From positions 99,331,090-99,395,089 of the forward strand of contig CM035806.1 in NCBI GenBank assembly GCA_020466095.1: DNA of 64,000 nucleotides, given 5' to 3'. This DNA comes from Chlorops oryzae (lineage: Eukaryota > Arthropoda > Insecta > Diptera > Chloropidae). The position numbers and the translations under genes were made by a program. The notes under the pieces are model-generated. The model was given only the letters and a program-made list of their open reading frames with translations, was not told where the DNA came from and made no database searches. Positions 24,129 to 37,389 of the stretch are shown piece after piece (position 1 is the first letter of the stretch; the number at the start of each line of letters is the position of its first letter).

Positions 24129-25070
24129 GAAGTGCGATATATTTCTAATTGTTCTCTGATTTGATTTGCAGGAAAGTCTTATTTTGCTTAACTTTCCCTG
24201 ATTTGATTACACAGGCCTTGTTCCCAAATTTTATTCGATTCAAATATTGGTTGAGCATTTTACTGATCCTAAGTATTAGTACCCAAGTTCTAGAGCGCCT
24301 TTTATTGAGGAACATGTACATGTGTTTAAAAAAAATCTTTTGGGTGGAAACATCATCACTGAAAGACTGAAAGACGAAAATCTGAAAGCTTCCAAATAAT
24401 CGATAAATCCTACAAGCAAATGCGCAGGCGCTGAAATGTTATTGAAGTAGGAATTGACACTATAAGCTATTCTTGCTTTTGACATTTCGTTTTGAATATT
24501 ATTTATTTCAAGTCTGAGCCTACGGTAAATGCAAATCAAAGAAAAATGAAGTGGCCCATTTAATTTTTATACGTGCATATAGAACAAGTGATCATTTATT
24601 CCATTCAAGTGACAAAAAAACAAAATGCAATATTCGCAAATAGAGATAAATAAGAAATGAAAGGCAATCAAATGATTTTCATTTTCATGTGCATATGTAT
24701 GCGTGCGCATTCGTTAACTGATTGTCAATGGTCAAAATGATAAATTTGACAATAATTTGTGTGTATTTAAAATTGCACAAAAAAAAGTAACCCGATGGGC
24801 CGTTTTGCACAGTGAATGTTTTGGTTTTTGAGTTTGTTTTTTTTTTTTGTTTTTTTGCGAAAATTACAAGAGTTGAATTTTTGGCAGCTCCTGCTGCTGC
24901 CAAAGAAAGAATAATAAGAAAGTATTTTTACAATCCGTTTATCTTTAAGAAATGCTTATAATACGACTTCAAAGTGTAAAATAACTACGAAGATGTTATA
25001 AAATTGTAAAGGTTTTTTATTTGGAACTTTTTAATAAACGTTTCTCCATCGGACCATTGTTTTTGCTTGA

Positions 25071-25112
<42 letters not shown>

Positions 25113-25684
25113 ATTACATAAAATTAACAAATTAACAAAAAAAACTTTTTAATTCCTCTACACACATGGAAACATTTTTAAATCTATGTAATTACATTTT
25201 GTAAAGATTGAAAAGATTGAAAAGAAGCGGATGGGTTAATAATGACCAAAACATAAAGGGCAGTCAGTCCATTTCGAGGAAGGCATAAAAGTTCTTCAGC
25301 ATTGAACAACGTTAATGATATGCAAAAATTTATCGTCGTGTTTAAGCTTACTCTTGCTCTTTTTGAACTGATGTGCAACCTGCAAATTTTCAAAAAAGCT
25401 GTACTGCAGTCAAAAAATCAATCGGGAAGCTTATGAAGCATTTATTTGAACAATGGTAAGTTCGCTGGTAGTCCGAAGGTGGCTTTATAAAAAACAAATT
25501 CGATATATTTTCTCTCATTGCAGCTAAAACTATTTGTTGTAAATACGTTATTTCTCAACTACATTATCAAGTGGAGAGCGCAATCATTCATGTGTACATA
25601 ACCTTCCGAATGATATTTACACACAACTTTGGCAAAAAATTTATCATGTTCACTGTTATCGGATAGCCTCCATGCATTTTCAAA
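24129..25684. other. spacer upstream of unc-13, possible promoter side
   Basis: No exon is recognised. A pure T run of about 37 nt lies near 25074-25111. The last few hundred bases lead to the proposed unc-13 start at 25685 and may hold its 5' UTR, but no core-promoter motif was convincing. Confidence 0.4.
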
Positions 25685-25690
25685 ATGACG
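25685..25690 (+). CDS. unc-13: proposed two-codon start exon of unc-13 A form
   Basis: CAAAATGACG followed directly by GTGAGT gives a start codon in a good fly context, one more codon and a strong splice donor in phase 0. The large exon at 25834 begins in phase 0 after a pyrimidine tract and CAG, so Met-Thr would join it without a frame change across a 143-nt intron. No in-frame start exists between the upstream TAG and this ATG. The large exon could instead be fed by an exon further upstream. Confidence 0.5.
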
Positions 25691-25833
25691 GTGAGTGAAA
25701 GCCAAAAAAAAAAGGGAATAAAACATGCTGCTCCATCTGCAAAATAATTGCTTTTTCCCCACATAATTTGATTTTAAGTAGGAAATACTCATTTGTTTCA
25801 GTTAAACTTATATATAATTTATTTTTTTTTCAG

Positions 25834-28800
25834 TCGTATTCGAATGATTCATGCGTCTACCCGTCATACAACAATGAGAACGATGCCTTTACTTGCAATA
25901 GTCGACCAATAAGCAGTGTTTTGCAAAACGGAAAATATAGCAGTGGCTTTGAAAACGCCGACGGATACTACGATTACAGAAACGTGAGTCATAATTCTGA
26001 CTTGAAAAGGACTTTAGACACAAGCTTCCAAAAACTGCCAATCGAAAACACGACCATAAATCGTATGAGTATGACATCCTGCTATGCGGCAGACACAGAG
26101 GACACTGTAGGACCGCAACATCTTGGTGGTGGCTATATTGTTAATAATAGCAATGATTACACCGACCGCTTGAGGGCTTTAGATGATGGATTCTCATCGA
26201 ATGAACTGCCAAATGAGCCGTACTTGAAGCAAAGCTGCAGTATGTATGATGGTATGTACTCAGCTACAGGTGGCACAGGTGGTTGCGGAGGTAGTATGCA
26301 ATGGCAAGAGGGTTTCACGGCGACACCACCAGTAGCAAGGTCGAGAATGTTACCGCATCCGCTCTCCGGCGGTGTCGCCGCCACAGCCGCCGCCGCAAGC
26401 GAATTCGCTTCACATAAGCCGCAGCATGCTCGGTTTGAGGGTCCACAGAAATATACGAGCACTGTCTCTCTTCAAGGAGGCAGTGGTGGTGTTGCGTCAC
26501 AGCCTCGAATACTGCCACAACCACGTGCACCGCTGTCGAAAACTTTCGCCGCCGGTACTTATAAGCTAAACGGTCAACATTTTCAAGATGCGGTTAACCA
26601 CGATACGTTCACGCCAAAATATTTTTATGATACGACGACAATAACTAATGATTCATGCCGAAATATTGGTGAAAGTTGTGATATTTATGCATGGGCGGAG
26701 AGTTCGACAGCGCCTTATAATTCCACATTTGATATCAATAATACAGGCCCAATTCAAAATCAACGGCCGCATACATCAATGGCACCATATAATTTTAATA
26801 ATATTGATGGGGGGGACTACTACGGCCAAACAGGCTACGCAGATGATAATTTATCAACGTATAGCGATACGCCGATTGCATTATCCAGTACATCATCGAC
26901 ATCACATTTATCCGCAGCAGCTCAACAGAAACTACAACAACAACGCAAGCTTTCTCTTCTAATGGCAATGACCACAGCTTCAGTGATAGCATCAGGTGAC
27001 ACGCGAATTGCTCCAAAAAAGCAAAAACACCAACCTAAAGTAATCTCTCCAACAAAAACAGGCACTGAATGTAGAGATATTTCCAAAACTGCAACATATA
27101 CTGATAATAATTATTCTTCAACAAAATATGAGTCGAGCTCTGGAGGAACCTCTTTACTATTGCCGAATAATAGTAGTCCAACAATGAAAACAAATTGCCG
27201 AATTAATTCCGAATTAGACAATATTTGCTCAACCACAACTAACACAACCAATCGAACTTCACAACTCTGGGATACGACCACTGTTACAACAGATGCAGAT
27301 GCACCAACAAAACTGTACAATTCAACCACTTCAACAATGCCCGAAAATGTACCATCTAAAACATTGACGGTGATTAGATCAACAAGAGCTAGAAAATTGC
27401 CAAAATGTCTGCCCATGATTCCTAAGTCGAAAAAAATGAATACCGACAACGGTAATGCTGATACAGTCACGGCAATCACTGCGGTCAATAGAACTAAAAT
27501 CCTACCAAACGTACCAGTTATACCTCAGAGTAACAACAATTTATTAGAGAACGACTCATTTTTAATGGCTGAAGAAACAGCGACATCTGCTGCGATATCC
27601 AAACCCCCATCAAATCTTCCCGAAGTAGTTGACGTAGATACACTAATAGCTTCTACTGCTTCAAATATTCAACCAATCGAAAGTTTTTCTTATCAAAATG
27701 CGAGTGATAACAAAATCATCAGTTTAACATCATCAGATCTTAGTAACAACAATAGAAATGCCATTCTTAGCCACAATTCATTCAATGTTTCTTCAAGCAA
27801 TGTAGATAAAACAACCACCTCATCAACCTCCACTAGTAATGCTATCAATTACGTGTTTAACTTATCTTCATCCACGACAGAAGCAGCAGAAAACTCATGT
27901 TCATCAATTAAAACGTTATCATCTCCTGCTTTAATGGGCACATCTTCAAACATCGATTATTTAAATTATTTGAAATCCTACTCATTGCCAACGGAAGAAA
28001 AACCCATAGATGTTGAAAGAACTGTTAGCAATACATCAACAATGACATCAGCCGCCGGTTCTGACGTCGTTTTGTCTTCAAGAAGAAAATCGGTTGCAGA
28101 ATTAAAAAATATTGGCTTAACAACTGATGGTTTCCATTTTAATGATGTAGCGTCAACAAAAGCATCAGCAATTCCTGAAACAATAACCGACTACTCCGCC
28201 TACATAGATTCTCTTACCACAACAATTGCTTCTTCACCATTAGCATCTTCAAAAGTATTTAGTAAAGATTCCGAATCATTAGTGCCTTTGGAGTCAACGA
28301 CTTGCATGAGTTTCACTAACACATCCATAAGTTTTAATACATGCAATTCATTCATGGATTCATTGGTTCCCAGTAGTAGTGAAAGCATAAAATTTGTTGA
28401 CTCTATCGTTCCAACAACATCTGCAATTGAATTATCCTTACAAAGTCCTTCTAGCCCCAAAAGGAAAACGCTTTTCTCCAATGCAACAACTGAAAGAAAA
28501 AATAATGATAATATTGCTCAGCCTCAAGATACTGTTGTTATTGATACTTCTTATTCTCTAGACACCAATCAAAATAATGAAATTTTTACTGAAAGCTACG
28601 CTGACTACATTAAAAAATTTGAGCTTCCTGAGCTGCCACCATTACTAACTGCTATGGATACGAATACCGATGTTCCCAATAGTCCAATTTCAAAAGAAAA
28701 TGAAAATTGCAAATTTGATAATATGTGGGAAAACGTTGAAACGAGTACTAAAGATTCTGATCAGAAAGAGAAAGAAAAATTGCTCATTCCTCATGGAACA

Positions 28801-31800
28801 GATTTTTTAAAGAACGATTATAATACTAGAGACGAATTTATTTATAACTTCAAAGATGATAAATTTCAAGGTGAAACCAGCACTGAAACTTTCGCGGTTC
28901 CTGATTCTGATTTACCAAACATTTCTGTCAAAAATGAAACATCATGTCCTCTTTCAATGGCAAGCTCAACATCTGAATCTGCAGCAGCTTTTACTTTGAC
29001 TGCGGCACAAGAATCAAAAGAAGAAGCAAACAAAACTCAACCCTTAAATTATAGCAACGAGAGAAAATATGCTTGGAATTTCAACGATGACAATTTACCA
29101 ATAACGACGATAGAGTTATCACATGACGCAAACTTAATGAGCAGTGAAAATTTTTTGCCGGATTCTTCAAATATTTCAACAGCCTTTGATGATAGTTTCT
29201 ATGACAGTTTCAAAGTAGATTTGGATACGTTAACAGCAGCAATCACTTCTGATGAACAGTATTCAGTGACTACAACTATCACAACGGCAACAAGTGCTTT
29301 GGCGGAAAACGGTTTTTTTTTGCAGCAACTTTCATCAAAATCATCTATATTCAGTCAGTCTGAAGATACAGCGATGAGTACTCAAGAAGCGAACTATTTG
29401 CCAACAAACATTCAAGTAGAAGAGTACAACAAAATTAGTCAAAGTAACTCAATTACAGAACTTTTATCAAATTCAGCTTTACCCAATAGTTATGATGAAG
29501 CTGTAGCTGTTTCATCTTCAACTTCAAGCAGTCAAGGAGGGTACTATCGCCCAGCAAATGCGAAACCGTTATCCGCACCAGCCGAAGAAGCTACCAAGCC
29601 TAGTTACAATTCTACTGCGAGTAAAGCAACAAGCTTAATTGGTGGACTATCGAAAGGAATAAAAGGTAGTCTGTTTGAGAGTGTGCTTACAGGTGGCAGT
29701 GCAGCAGCAACAACAACAACAACAACAAGCTCACAACAAACACAATCATCAACAAAAAAAACTTTTGGATTCACTTTAGCTTCCAAGTTAGTGCCCAATG
29801 TCGGTGGGCTTCTCTCTGGTGCATCTGGAAATAGAAGCACAACAAAAGCAACAACAACCACTGCACCAGCGAGCCCATTTACTAAAGAAGCTGATCCTAT
29901 TGTAACAACAGCTGTAATAAATGCACAAAACGATCAAATTGAATGCTATTCAATAGAAAATGATCGTCAAGGACCTGAAAATTATGTTGAAGAAAGTTCT
30001 TTTGACTATCAAAAAGCAGATGATTTTTGTGATGTTGATTACAATAACCAAGCACAAACAGTGTACGGATTTGGTATGCGAAAACCTGATGATACTGGTA
30101 TTGGTATTGGTACTGAGGATAATAACACAACAGAATATGATGAGTATGGTGTTGGCATCTACAACGAGTATGATAAATACAACATGGCTAGTGTATACGC
30201 TGTTGAAAGTGTCGTAACAACTGACACATTAACCTCTCACATACCTATTACTTTATCATATCCAGCTGATGACATCAAAAGCTCATCATCCGGTTCATCT
30301 TTGATCCCGTCAATCACAAATGTTGTTGATCAACATCAGCGACAAAAATTGGAAACAGCTCAATCGAAACCTTCTAGTATGTTCGGATCGTTCCTGGGAA
30401 AAGCAGCAGCAGCGGTACAATCGGCAACTCTAGCTGTCAATCAAGGAGCCGCGGCAATTGTTCAGCATCAGAAAGTACCAGCCACAACAACAATAACAAC
30501 AACGACCCAAGATCCAATGGTCACTATAGCACTGAACAACGCATATAATAGCCAGAAAATGCATCCGGCCACGCATGACTCGTTGTTAAGCCTTCAAACA
30601 TACTCATCAAACATCGTTACGGCGGCTGGCGCTGATTATGAGAATAGCAACTTTGCTGTTTATAATAATGAAGTCTCCAATTCGGGATTGAGCACCAACA
30701 ATTACTATTCAAATGGCAATCAAAGTCAGCCGCCAATTGTCACAACTGCAAAAATGCTACCGACAGTACCAGCAGTGGGTAAAAAACTGCCAGATATCAG
30801 CAATGGTAATAAGTCTGGCATTGGTTATTTGATCAAGCAACAACCAACTGAAATTTATGATGATGATGATGAATGATGATGATATGGTGGAGGAATACGA
30901 AGAACCAAAATCTCCAAATTATTTAAATGAAAATAGGGAGCATGGATATTATGGGAATCTTGAGCATACAGAAGATTCAGTACAAAAAGTTACACATGTA
31001 AACGGTTATTATGAACAACAACACATTTTCAATGATACAGCCGGGACGAGTAGCGGTAGTTACGATTATCGTGAGGATTATTTTGACGAAGAAGATGAAT
31101 ATAAATATCTTGAAAGGGAAGCAGAGGCAGAACAAGAAAGACTTTATCGGCAGCAATGTAAACAGCAAAAACTACTCAGTCAACATCAGAAGCAATCATC
31201 CTTAGAGTTTATTGAAGAGTCTCAAGAAGCAGATGATGATGATGGCGATATAGAAGACGAGGATGAACCGTTTAATGATGATAATTATCCAAGTGAAGAC
31301 AGTGGCAATTATCTAGATGAAAGTTCGAGTGGTAGTGTTGGTGGAATGGCAATTAAAACTCACGTTGATAGAACTAAGACTGCAATAGCTGATTCGAAAT
31401 TGTTGCCGTCAGTAGTGGGAAAAACATCTTCTTTAACTCGTCCATCAGTTACGATTGCGCCGTCAATGACTGGTCTACTACACCAACAAATTAAAAAGCA
31501 AGACAGTATAATTTTAGAGGAAGATGAAAAACTTCCGTCCGATCTGACAGAAACTATGATTGAATCCCCCGAGTCATTGATCGAAAATTTGAACTCTAAC
31601 ATCTCAGCAAATGCCGCCTTAAGAAGAAAGTCAAGCGATCATGATGATGATCTTTCAATTGACGAAAATGTAGATGATAAACTTGGAGAACTACCGCTGA
31701 ATAGCCAACGAAAGAAAAAAGTTTTAATACGTAGCGAAACTGAGGAAGTGGTTAGTGGTCATATGCATATAATGAAGCGTCAAAAACCTGAAGTTACGGG

Positions 31801-31849
31801 TAAGCAGCGTTGGCATTGGGCATACAACAAAATTATTATGCAGCTAAAC
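25834..31849 (+). CDS. unc-13: unc-13, large alternative N-terminal exon (A form)
   Basis: A single exon of about 6.0 kb runs from the acceptor ttttttttcag to the donor AAC|GTGAGT. It encodes about 2,000 residues of Ser/Thr/Asn-rich, largely disordered protein, then an acidic region, and ends with KQRWHWAYNKIIMQLN. That last segment matches the calmodulin-binding helix of Munc13/Unc13 (W..A(F/Y)NK..MQL). The donor is phase 0 and fits the shared exon at 48517. In flies the A form is the main active-zone synaptic-vesicle priming factor, and its N-terminus places it near calcium channels. The frame is interrupted once: in the GAT run at 30859-30883 an extra A (30872 or 30873) creates a TGA at 30874 and moves the rest to the next frame. 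An indel error or a real lesion is more likely than an intron. Confidence 0.88.
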
Positions 31850-31922
31850 GTGAGTATTACTTTTAATTGTACTTATAAAATATGAAATTGCAATTCCAAA
31901 GAATAACCGAAAATTCATTTGA

Positions 31923-32160
31923 TTAATTTTTTTTTTTATACACGAGGGTCAATTTCGTTTGTGTGGTTGTGGTGTGTAACACCCAGAACCAGTCGAGATA
32001 GACCGTAAAATATGTATGGAAATGATCGTCATTGCCAGGAGATTCCATGTATTTAGCTATGTCCGTCATCCGTCTGTCTGCATACAGTTTCCTTATCGAA
32101 GGAGGGAGCAAGAATTTCGAAAATTTTTTAGCAAAGGTCGTAAAATGTTGTCTTTAATTG
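31923..32160. repeat. diverged repeat shared with 46990-47140
   Basis: CCAGGAGATTC and, further on, GTCCGTCTGNCTGNATACAG with GAAGGAG are common to this place and to 46990-47140. The family is not recognised. Confidence 0.45.
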
Positions 32161-32603
32161 ATGCTAGATTATTTACTCCCATTATCCGCGGAGAAAACAT
32201 ATTAGGGCAAAAATTCCTGGGGAATATTCATTTAGAATAGGGCGGATAGCTTTTGAGACAAAAAAAATTTGTTTCATGAAAAAAAAGCACCCGCCTTCGG
32301 TAGAACTTGAACCTCAACCCACCCGCAGGGAGATAGAGTTACCCATTGCGCTAACTAAGCTTTGTAAATTTCGCGTTCAGAATACGTATTTATGTACGAT
32401 ATACAGACCAAACGAAATACAAGGCGTATCTTTATTTTTACTCTCAGAAAGTGGCTTTTTCTTTAAAAACGTTCTTACGTGGCTTGATAGTTATATAGTC
32501 TATGGTAGTCTATAAGATTGAAGAACTATTGACGAACTATTGACGTGGGTACCATTATGTAGACAAAAGTGACTTGAGTACGTCAATGTAAAACGACGTT
32601 TCT

Positions 32604-32690
32604 AAGCCTTTCGTGGCTCAGTGGACAGAGTGCGAGCCTAGCCATCTCAATCCCACGGGTTCCAATCCTCCGTTCAGGCCGGTATCGATT
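32604..32690 (+). repeat. tRNA-derived sequence (SINE head or tRNA pseudogene)
   Basis: GTGGCTCAGTGGACAGAG resembles a tRNA A box and GGGTTCCAATCC a B box, at tRNA-like spacing. The sequence runs straight into the TTAA element at 32697. A full cloverleaf could not be drawn with confidence. Confidence 0.5.
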
Positions 32691-32696
32691 TTTTTT

Positions 32697-33440
32697 TTAA
32701 GGGGGTCTTCTCATTGAAAACCCGTTTTTTGGACCCTTTTTAAAAAAATTCTTATTTGAAAACGCAAAGAATAATTGAAAACTTTTTTTATTTATTGTAT
32801 TACAAAAGGTTCAAAGTAAATAAAAAAATTTTTTTTGCCTCGATACGTGGGCTGTTCAAAAAGTAATGAGACTTCAAAGTTGATGGTGAAAAAAAAAGGT
32901 GCCGTCACGACGGCCACGATTCCGGGTCTCCGGAGCGTCCGAAATGAAAAAAAAAACGAGTTTATAATCAGTATAGATGTAATTCTCGGGTGAACCTCAA
33001 GCTTAATTTTGTGATTTTTTTTGACAAAATGGCGGCCATTCAAAAAAAAATTTCAATTTCGGGTTTTTTTTTGTAGTTTAGTGTAAAAAAAAAAATAGTA
33101 AAAAATTTTTTTAAATTATGGTCGAGGTTCACCCGAGAATGGTGACAATTCTGCGTCGATTCCACTTTGTTTCATGAAAATCGGTTCAGTTGAACTGGAG
33201 ATATCATGGCCGCCAGTTCGAAAAACGTGGTTTCGAGATAAACGCGTTTAAAGTTTGAAGCAACGCAAAAATTACTCGTTTTAGCGCAGATCTTGCTCGA
33301 CAAAGAAGGCTATATCCTCTAAACTATTTCGAATTTCAAAAAAATCCTTTTAGGGGCATATTCACAACTACCCAAGCTATAAATAAATGCAAAAAAAAAA
33401 AAAGTCGAAAAAAAGTTGCTCAATGAGAAGACCCCCTTAA
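32697..33440. mobile_element. TTAA-flanked non-autonomous element, copy 2
   Basis: Full copy with ends GGGGGTCTTCTCATTGA / TCAATGAGAAGACCCCC and TTAA on both sides (32697-32700, 33437-33440). It lies between the two large unc-13 alternative exons. Confidence 0.9.
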
Positions 33441-34546
33441 GAAGTAGAATATATGTAATTATAAAACTTGATAATTTCAATTATCTCGGCATTACACCTG
33501 GGAGACGAATTTTCAGAATTGAGTATTTAAAGTTCTCCTGAATCTTGGTAGATGGAAAATAGTCTCATCAATTTGGGAGTGGAATTCATTTCCCCGGAAA
33601 GGGAATCTCGAATTTATGGACTTTGGATTGCTGACCCCACAGGCTATCCACTATGCTACAGACAGTCTTCTGATTATTGGGTAGCAAATATGTTATAAGA
33701 GAGAGAAAATCAAACTATGGATGTCTCTTTGACCATCTCAATAGGATTTACTGCAGGGTAGACTTACAAAAATTGAATCTATAAATGCCTTGTTGACATA
33801 GAGCTTAATTACGTATATACCTCCTGACAGAAAAATTTTTCTAATGACACCGCTCTGAAATACTATTGACTTTTGAACTATGTATGTAGTTCACTTGTCT
33901 ATATTGGCGACAGTAGTATAGACATTAGGCCATATGGTGACAGGCTCCCTGCAGGGAGGCTACTTGAATGACCTTATAAATATACATATGTGTATGTTAC
34001 ATACACATTACATAAATTCTAAACGAAATCATGATAACCGGTATTGAATTTAGCGAATGATGTCTTAAAACTGTGCAATATCAATTTTTGTTTGCACTGT
34101 TCTACCTCATACTCTCAAAATGAATTGATTATCGATAACTCTCTCATCACTATCTTGTAACCTACTGTGCCTAATCATTAGACCATGTCGTCCTCTGAGT
34201 GGTTGTACATTATATTTATTAAAATAATTGTGCTATCCGATTCGACCCTTATACATTAGAAACAGTTTTGTCCCCAGCTGGTTAGGTACATAAAGTGCGG
34301 TTTCTTGCTTTCCATTTGGATTATCTGTACGCTCAAACAGAACTTGTTCGCGATAGAGCTTTCATTGTAGCAGCTAATCAGCAGTTTGAAGTATTTGTGA
34401 CTTATCCGATAGGGGCTCGAATGTTACTATGTAATTAGGAACAAAACCAAAAAAAAAAAAAAAAACCGAACTAGTCAAAGAAAATGTGTGCTTTAGTTAA
34501 CTCCAAGTTGTGAAAGAACGTAAAACAATATAATCTCTAAAGAGCC
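33441..34546. other. unc-13 intron/upstream sequence, nothing recognised
   Basis: About 1.1 kb of AT-rich sequence before the candidate short exon at 34547. It may include a promoter for that exon; no motif is decisive. Confidence 0.35.
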
Positions 34547-34801
34547 ATGAATTTTTTTTATATGTTATATGGTCGTGCAAAAATGCCATCAAAAGCGGCA
34601 GCATCATCGGCTGAAAATATTGTAATGGGTAGTAAAAACTGCTTAGACAATTCAACAGGCGTCTATGTACAAGACAGCGAAATTGCAAGAACTCGAAATA
34701 CGCTGCATGCTGCTCGTCAGCAAAGAATTTCGTCTGCGGAGCGAACTCGCAAACTTTCACTGCTATTAAAACGCCATCGACGCTCCCATACTATATCATA
34801 T
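34547..34801 (+). CDS. candidate short alternative first exon of unc-13
   Basis: From ATG 34547 (or the in-frame ATG at 34583) the frame encodes a Ser/Ala/Arg-rich, natural-looking stretch including KNCLDNSTGVYVQDSEIART and SSAERTRKLSLLLKRHRRSH. It ends exactly on a codon at TAT|GTATGT, a good splice donor in phase 0. The shared unc-13 exon at 48517 starts in phase 0, so direct joining would keep the frame. It lies between the two large alternative exons on the same strand. No homology to a known short Unc13 N-terminus is claimed. It could also be a chance frame next to a chance donor. Confidence 0.4.
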
Positions 34802-34940
34802 GTATGTACAAAAAAGTTTTTATTAAATATGTAAGTGTCCTCGTTTGTAAACCCCAGATTATTTCAACGGAATAGTTCATATCCAGGGTCACAATGAAAA
34901 ATTATAATAAACACAAATAAGTCAGGCAGTCTTCATAATA

Positions 34941-35865
34941 CCCCAGTAGTCAGCGGAGCCACCACAACACTACCGATTTCACTAGTCACTGGGTGTCGGG
35001 GATCGGTCCCTTTCCTATCCAAGACGCTGGCGAATTTAACATTACGATCTCATTGCCGGGGACAGGTCGTCCTTTTATGCGCCACCTTTAGCCAGTCATT
35101 TCGCCAGCGAAAAGGGGCAGGAAAATGGCCTACCACTAGCGACTGAGAAAAAAGAAAAATTTCATTTTTTGTTTTGAATTTTTTTAAATTGATTTATTTT
35201 ATTAATTATTATATTTTTTTTGTTTATATATTTTTTATTTTAAATCTTTTTTTATCTTACTTCTTCTTAAAATTTTCTCGCCTCCACCAAGCCCCGAACC
35301 GCTGACCAACAGATCGCTGGGCGAACGCCTTAACCATTTCGCTAAACGAACGAATTTAAATTCTTGGTCAAAATGCTCACTTGAGTTGCTAGGGTTGCTC
35401 AGATTTTGGGAAACGTATTTAACGAAATTTTTCACTCCAAAAATTTTTTACTTGAAAATGAACCATTAAAAAAAAAAATAAAAATAAAACCTTAAAAATT
35501 TAGAGGAAAATGTTTGTCTTCCAAAATAACTGAACTATGAACAAAAAAAAAAAACTAATTTATAAAAAAAGTAAAAAATTTAGGAAAAATTCTCTCCGCC
35601 CGCAGGGATTGAACCCCGAACCTACCGGCTGTCGAGTCACAGTTTGAACTACTGAGCTATCGAACGCTTGACGGGCAAATGATCAGAATGCGAGGTTAAA
35701 AGCAGACAACAGCAAAAACAATCATACGCAGCGAATAGGGAAATGTGAGCTGAGGCCTATCTACTCTTTCAGGTTCATGTGGTAGGCGAAATGGCTAGTC
35801 ATCAAGGACTGGCACTTTGGCATGTCACAAATATCGGGGGCGACCTACTGACTACTGGGATAGGT
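34941..35865. mobile_element. inverted-repeat element, CCCAGTAGTCAG ends
   Basis: CCCAGTAGTCAG (34942-34953) and CTGACTACTGGG (35853-35864) are exact inverted ends. The left 270 bp match the reverse complement of 4556-4834. Two tRNA-like segments on the minus strand (35236-35340 and 35595-35670) lie inside, so this may be a composite. Confidence 0.55.
35595..35670 (-). repeat. tRNA-derived sequence, minus strand
   Basis: Read on the minus strand it contains GATAGCTCAGTAGTTCAA (A-box-like) and GGGGTTCAATCCC (B-box/T-arm-like) about 45 nt apart. A second, weaker one at 35236-35340 has GGTTAAGGCG and GGTTCGGGGC. They are probably SINE heads or tRNA pseudogenes, because the arms are not all intact. 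Confidence 0.45.
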
Positions 35866-37260
35866 ACTTATTTGCAGAGGTTGTCAATGAGCAAAATTTA
35901 TAAATTAATATTTGTTTTTAAATATTATTTCGTAATACAAAAGGCGTGTTTGCAAGGCGTCCTATAAAAAGTGGACGGAGGCGGATTTGGAAAAACTTTT
36001 GCAATTTTTAAGAACCAATCGACAAATGAAAAGCCAGCATATGTTTTGACATTTAACAAACAAACATTTGCTATTTCAATTCGGCTGCTCTGAAGAAGGG
36101 CTGCTCACGTTGAATCTTTTAAGACGTCGCAATGTTTCCACATTAAAACTTTAATATGCCTTTGTGAATACCCTTAATATTTCATTTATTTAGGGCCAAT
36201 ATTACCAAGCATATTTAAAAAATTTTTAAAATTAAATTAAAATTTTTTTAAAATAAATTTTATTTTCAATATCGCAATTTTTTAAGCATCAAATTTTACG
36301 GCAGCACCGTCTACTTCCAGGGCTTGAGTACATATAACAGCTGATTAGATCGTTATTTTTAAAAACGGATTCTATAAAGAGCCATTCTCACGATTGTTTC
36401 GTACTCCAAATTGCTGCCCTGTGACTTAAAGCTTTTAGTCCAAAACTACATATAAAAAAAAAATTATTTCTTTGAATATTTCCAAACGGCTGGTTTTTGA
36501 AAATCGAACTCAAATTTGATATCATATTTAAACGCAGTGCCGAGGTGATTTAATAGATATTTTCGATACAAGTGTCGAAATGAAGCTTTTTTACAATACC
36601 ACGTGGTTAGTTCAACAATTTAAATTTAAATCCATTTTTGAAAATTATCATGTCAATTCAACCTGAAATATGGTTGATTAAAAAGGAAAATCTATTTTTT
36701 CCAACAAGAAAAATTGTTAAAATTAAAAATATTCCTTGTTGAAGCCGTTTTGAATGTTTTTCCTTTTGATTTAACCAGTTTTCTGGTTGATTTTTTTCCC
36801 TGTGTACGCATGTTCAGCATTCTGTTGTAATTTTTGCGATTTCGCTGACCTTTCCAGGTTTCTTGCACATTCAGCACATACAGTGATACCTCGTGCATGG
36901 TGACAACCTACTCACAGCACGCTTACAGCAAGGCCAATATTACCAAACATATTTAAACAATTTTTATATGTAAATTTATAAATAAAAATCCCATTCGTTT
37001 TTACAATCCAAACTAGTCGGAACAAAGGCGCTTATAAGCTGTAAGAAAGCGATTTTTAAAAGCAGTGAAGCTCTTATCTCTCCTTGTAAATGCACATGAT
37101 TTTAACATTGGCTTGTTTTAGGAGCTAATCACTTTATATCAGCAGTACTTTGCGCTTGTAAAGCGCTTAAAACTGATCGAAAATAACACATGTTTGTGTT
37201 TGCGCCAGTTGAAACCAAAATTGAAACGCTTATAAAGCGCAAGAAACATGATTATTACAC
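35866..37260. other. unc-13 intron sequence, nothing recognised
   Basis: AT-rich sequence without a supported exon or element border. Confidence 0.35.
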
Positions 37261-37263
37261 TAA

Positions 37264-37389
37264 GGCCCATTTTCTACTGTTCCGGTTAAAGTTTTACGTC
37301 ACGATATCCTCTCAAAATGTCATCATTTTCATACAAATTTTTTTGTTCTTCGGAACGAAAACTTTAATCAGAACAGTAGCAAACGGGCC
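37264..37389. mobile_element. Harbinger-type MITE, TSD TAA
   Basis: GGCCCATTTTCTACTGTTCC at the left and GAACAGTAGCAAACGGGCC at the right are inverted ends, flanked by TAA on both sides (37261-37263, 37390-37392). Same family as 18939-19056. A further tRNA T-arm-like segment, GGGGTTTGAACCCC, stands at about 37500. Confidence 0.7.

Noticed and set aside
24149..24370. Hydrophobic frame thought at first to be the last GlcT exon
   Set aside because: The true last GlcT exon is at 22255-22449 and ends in the conserved C-terminus; this frame has no resemblance and lies next to a tandem repeat.
27111..27488. Minus-strand frame rich in Val, inside the unc-13 A exon
   Set aside because: An antisense shadow of Ser/Thr/Asn-rich coding sequence; no independent support.
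35595..35670. A functional tRNA gene
   Set aside because: A- and B-box-like words are present but a full cloverleaf with a clean acceptor stem could not be drawn; a SINE head or pseudogene is more likely.
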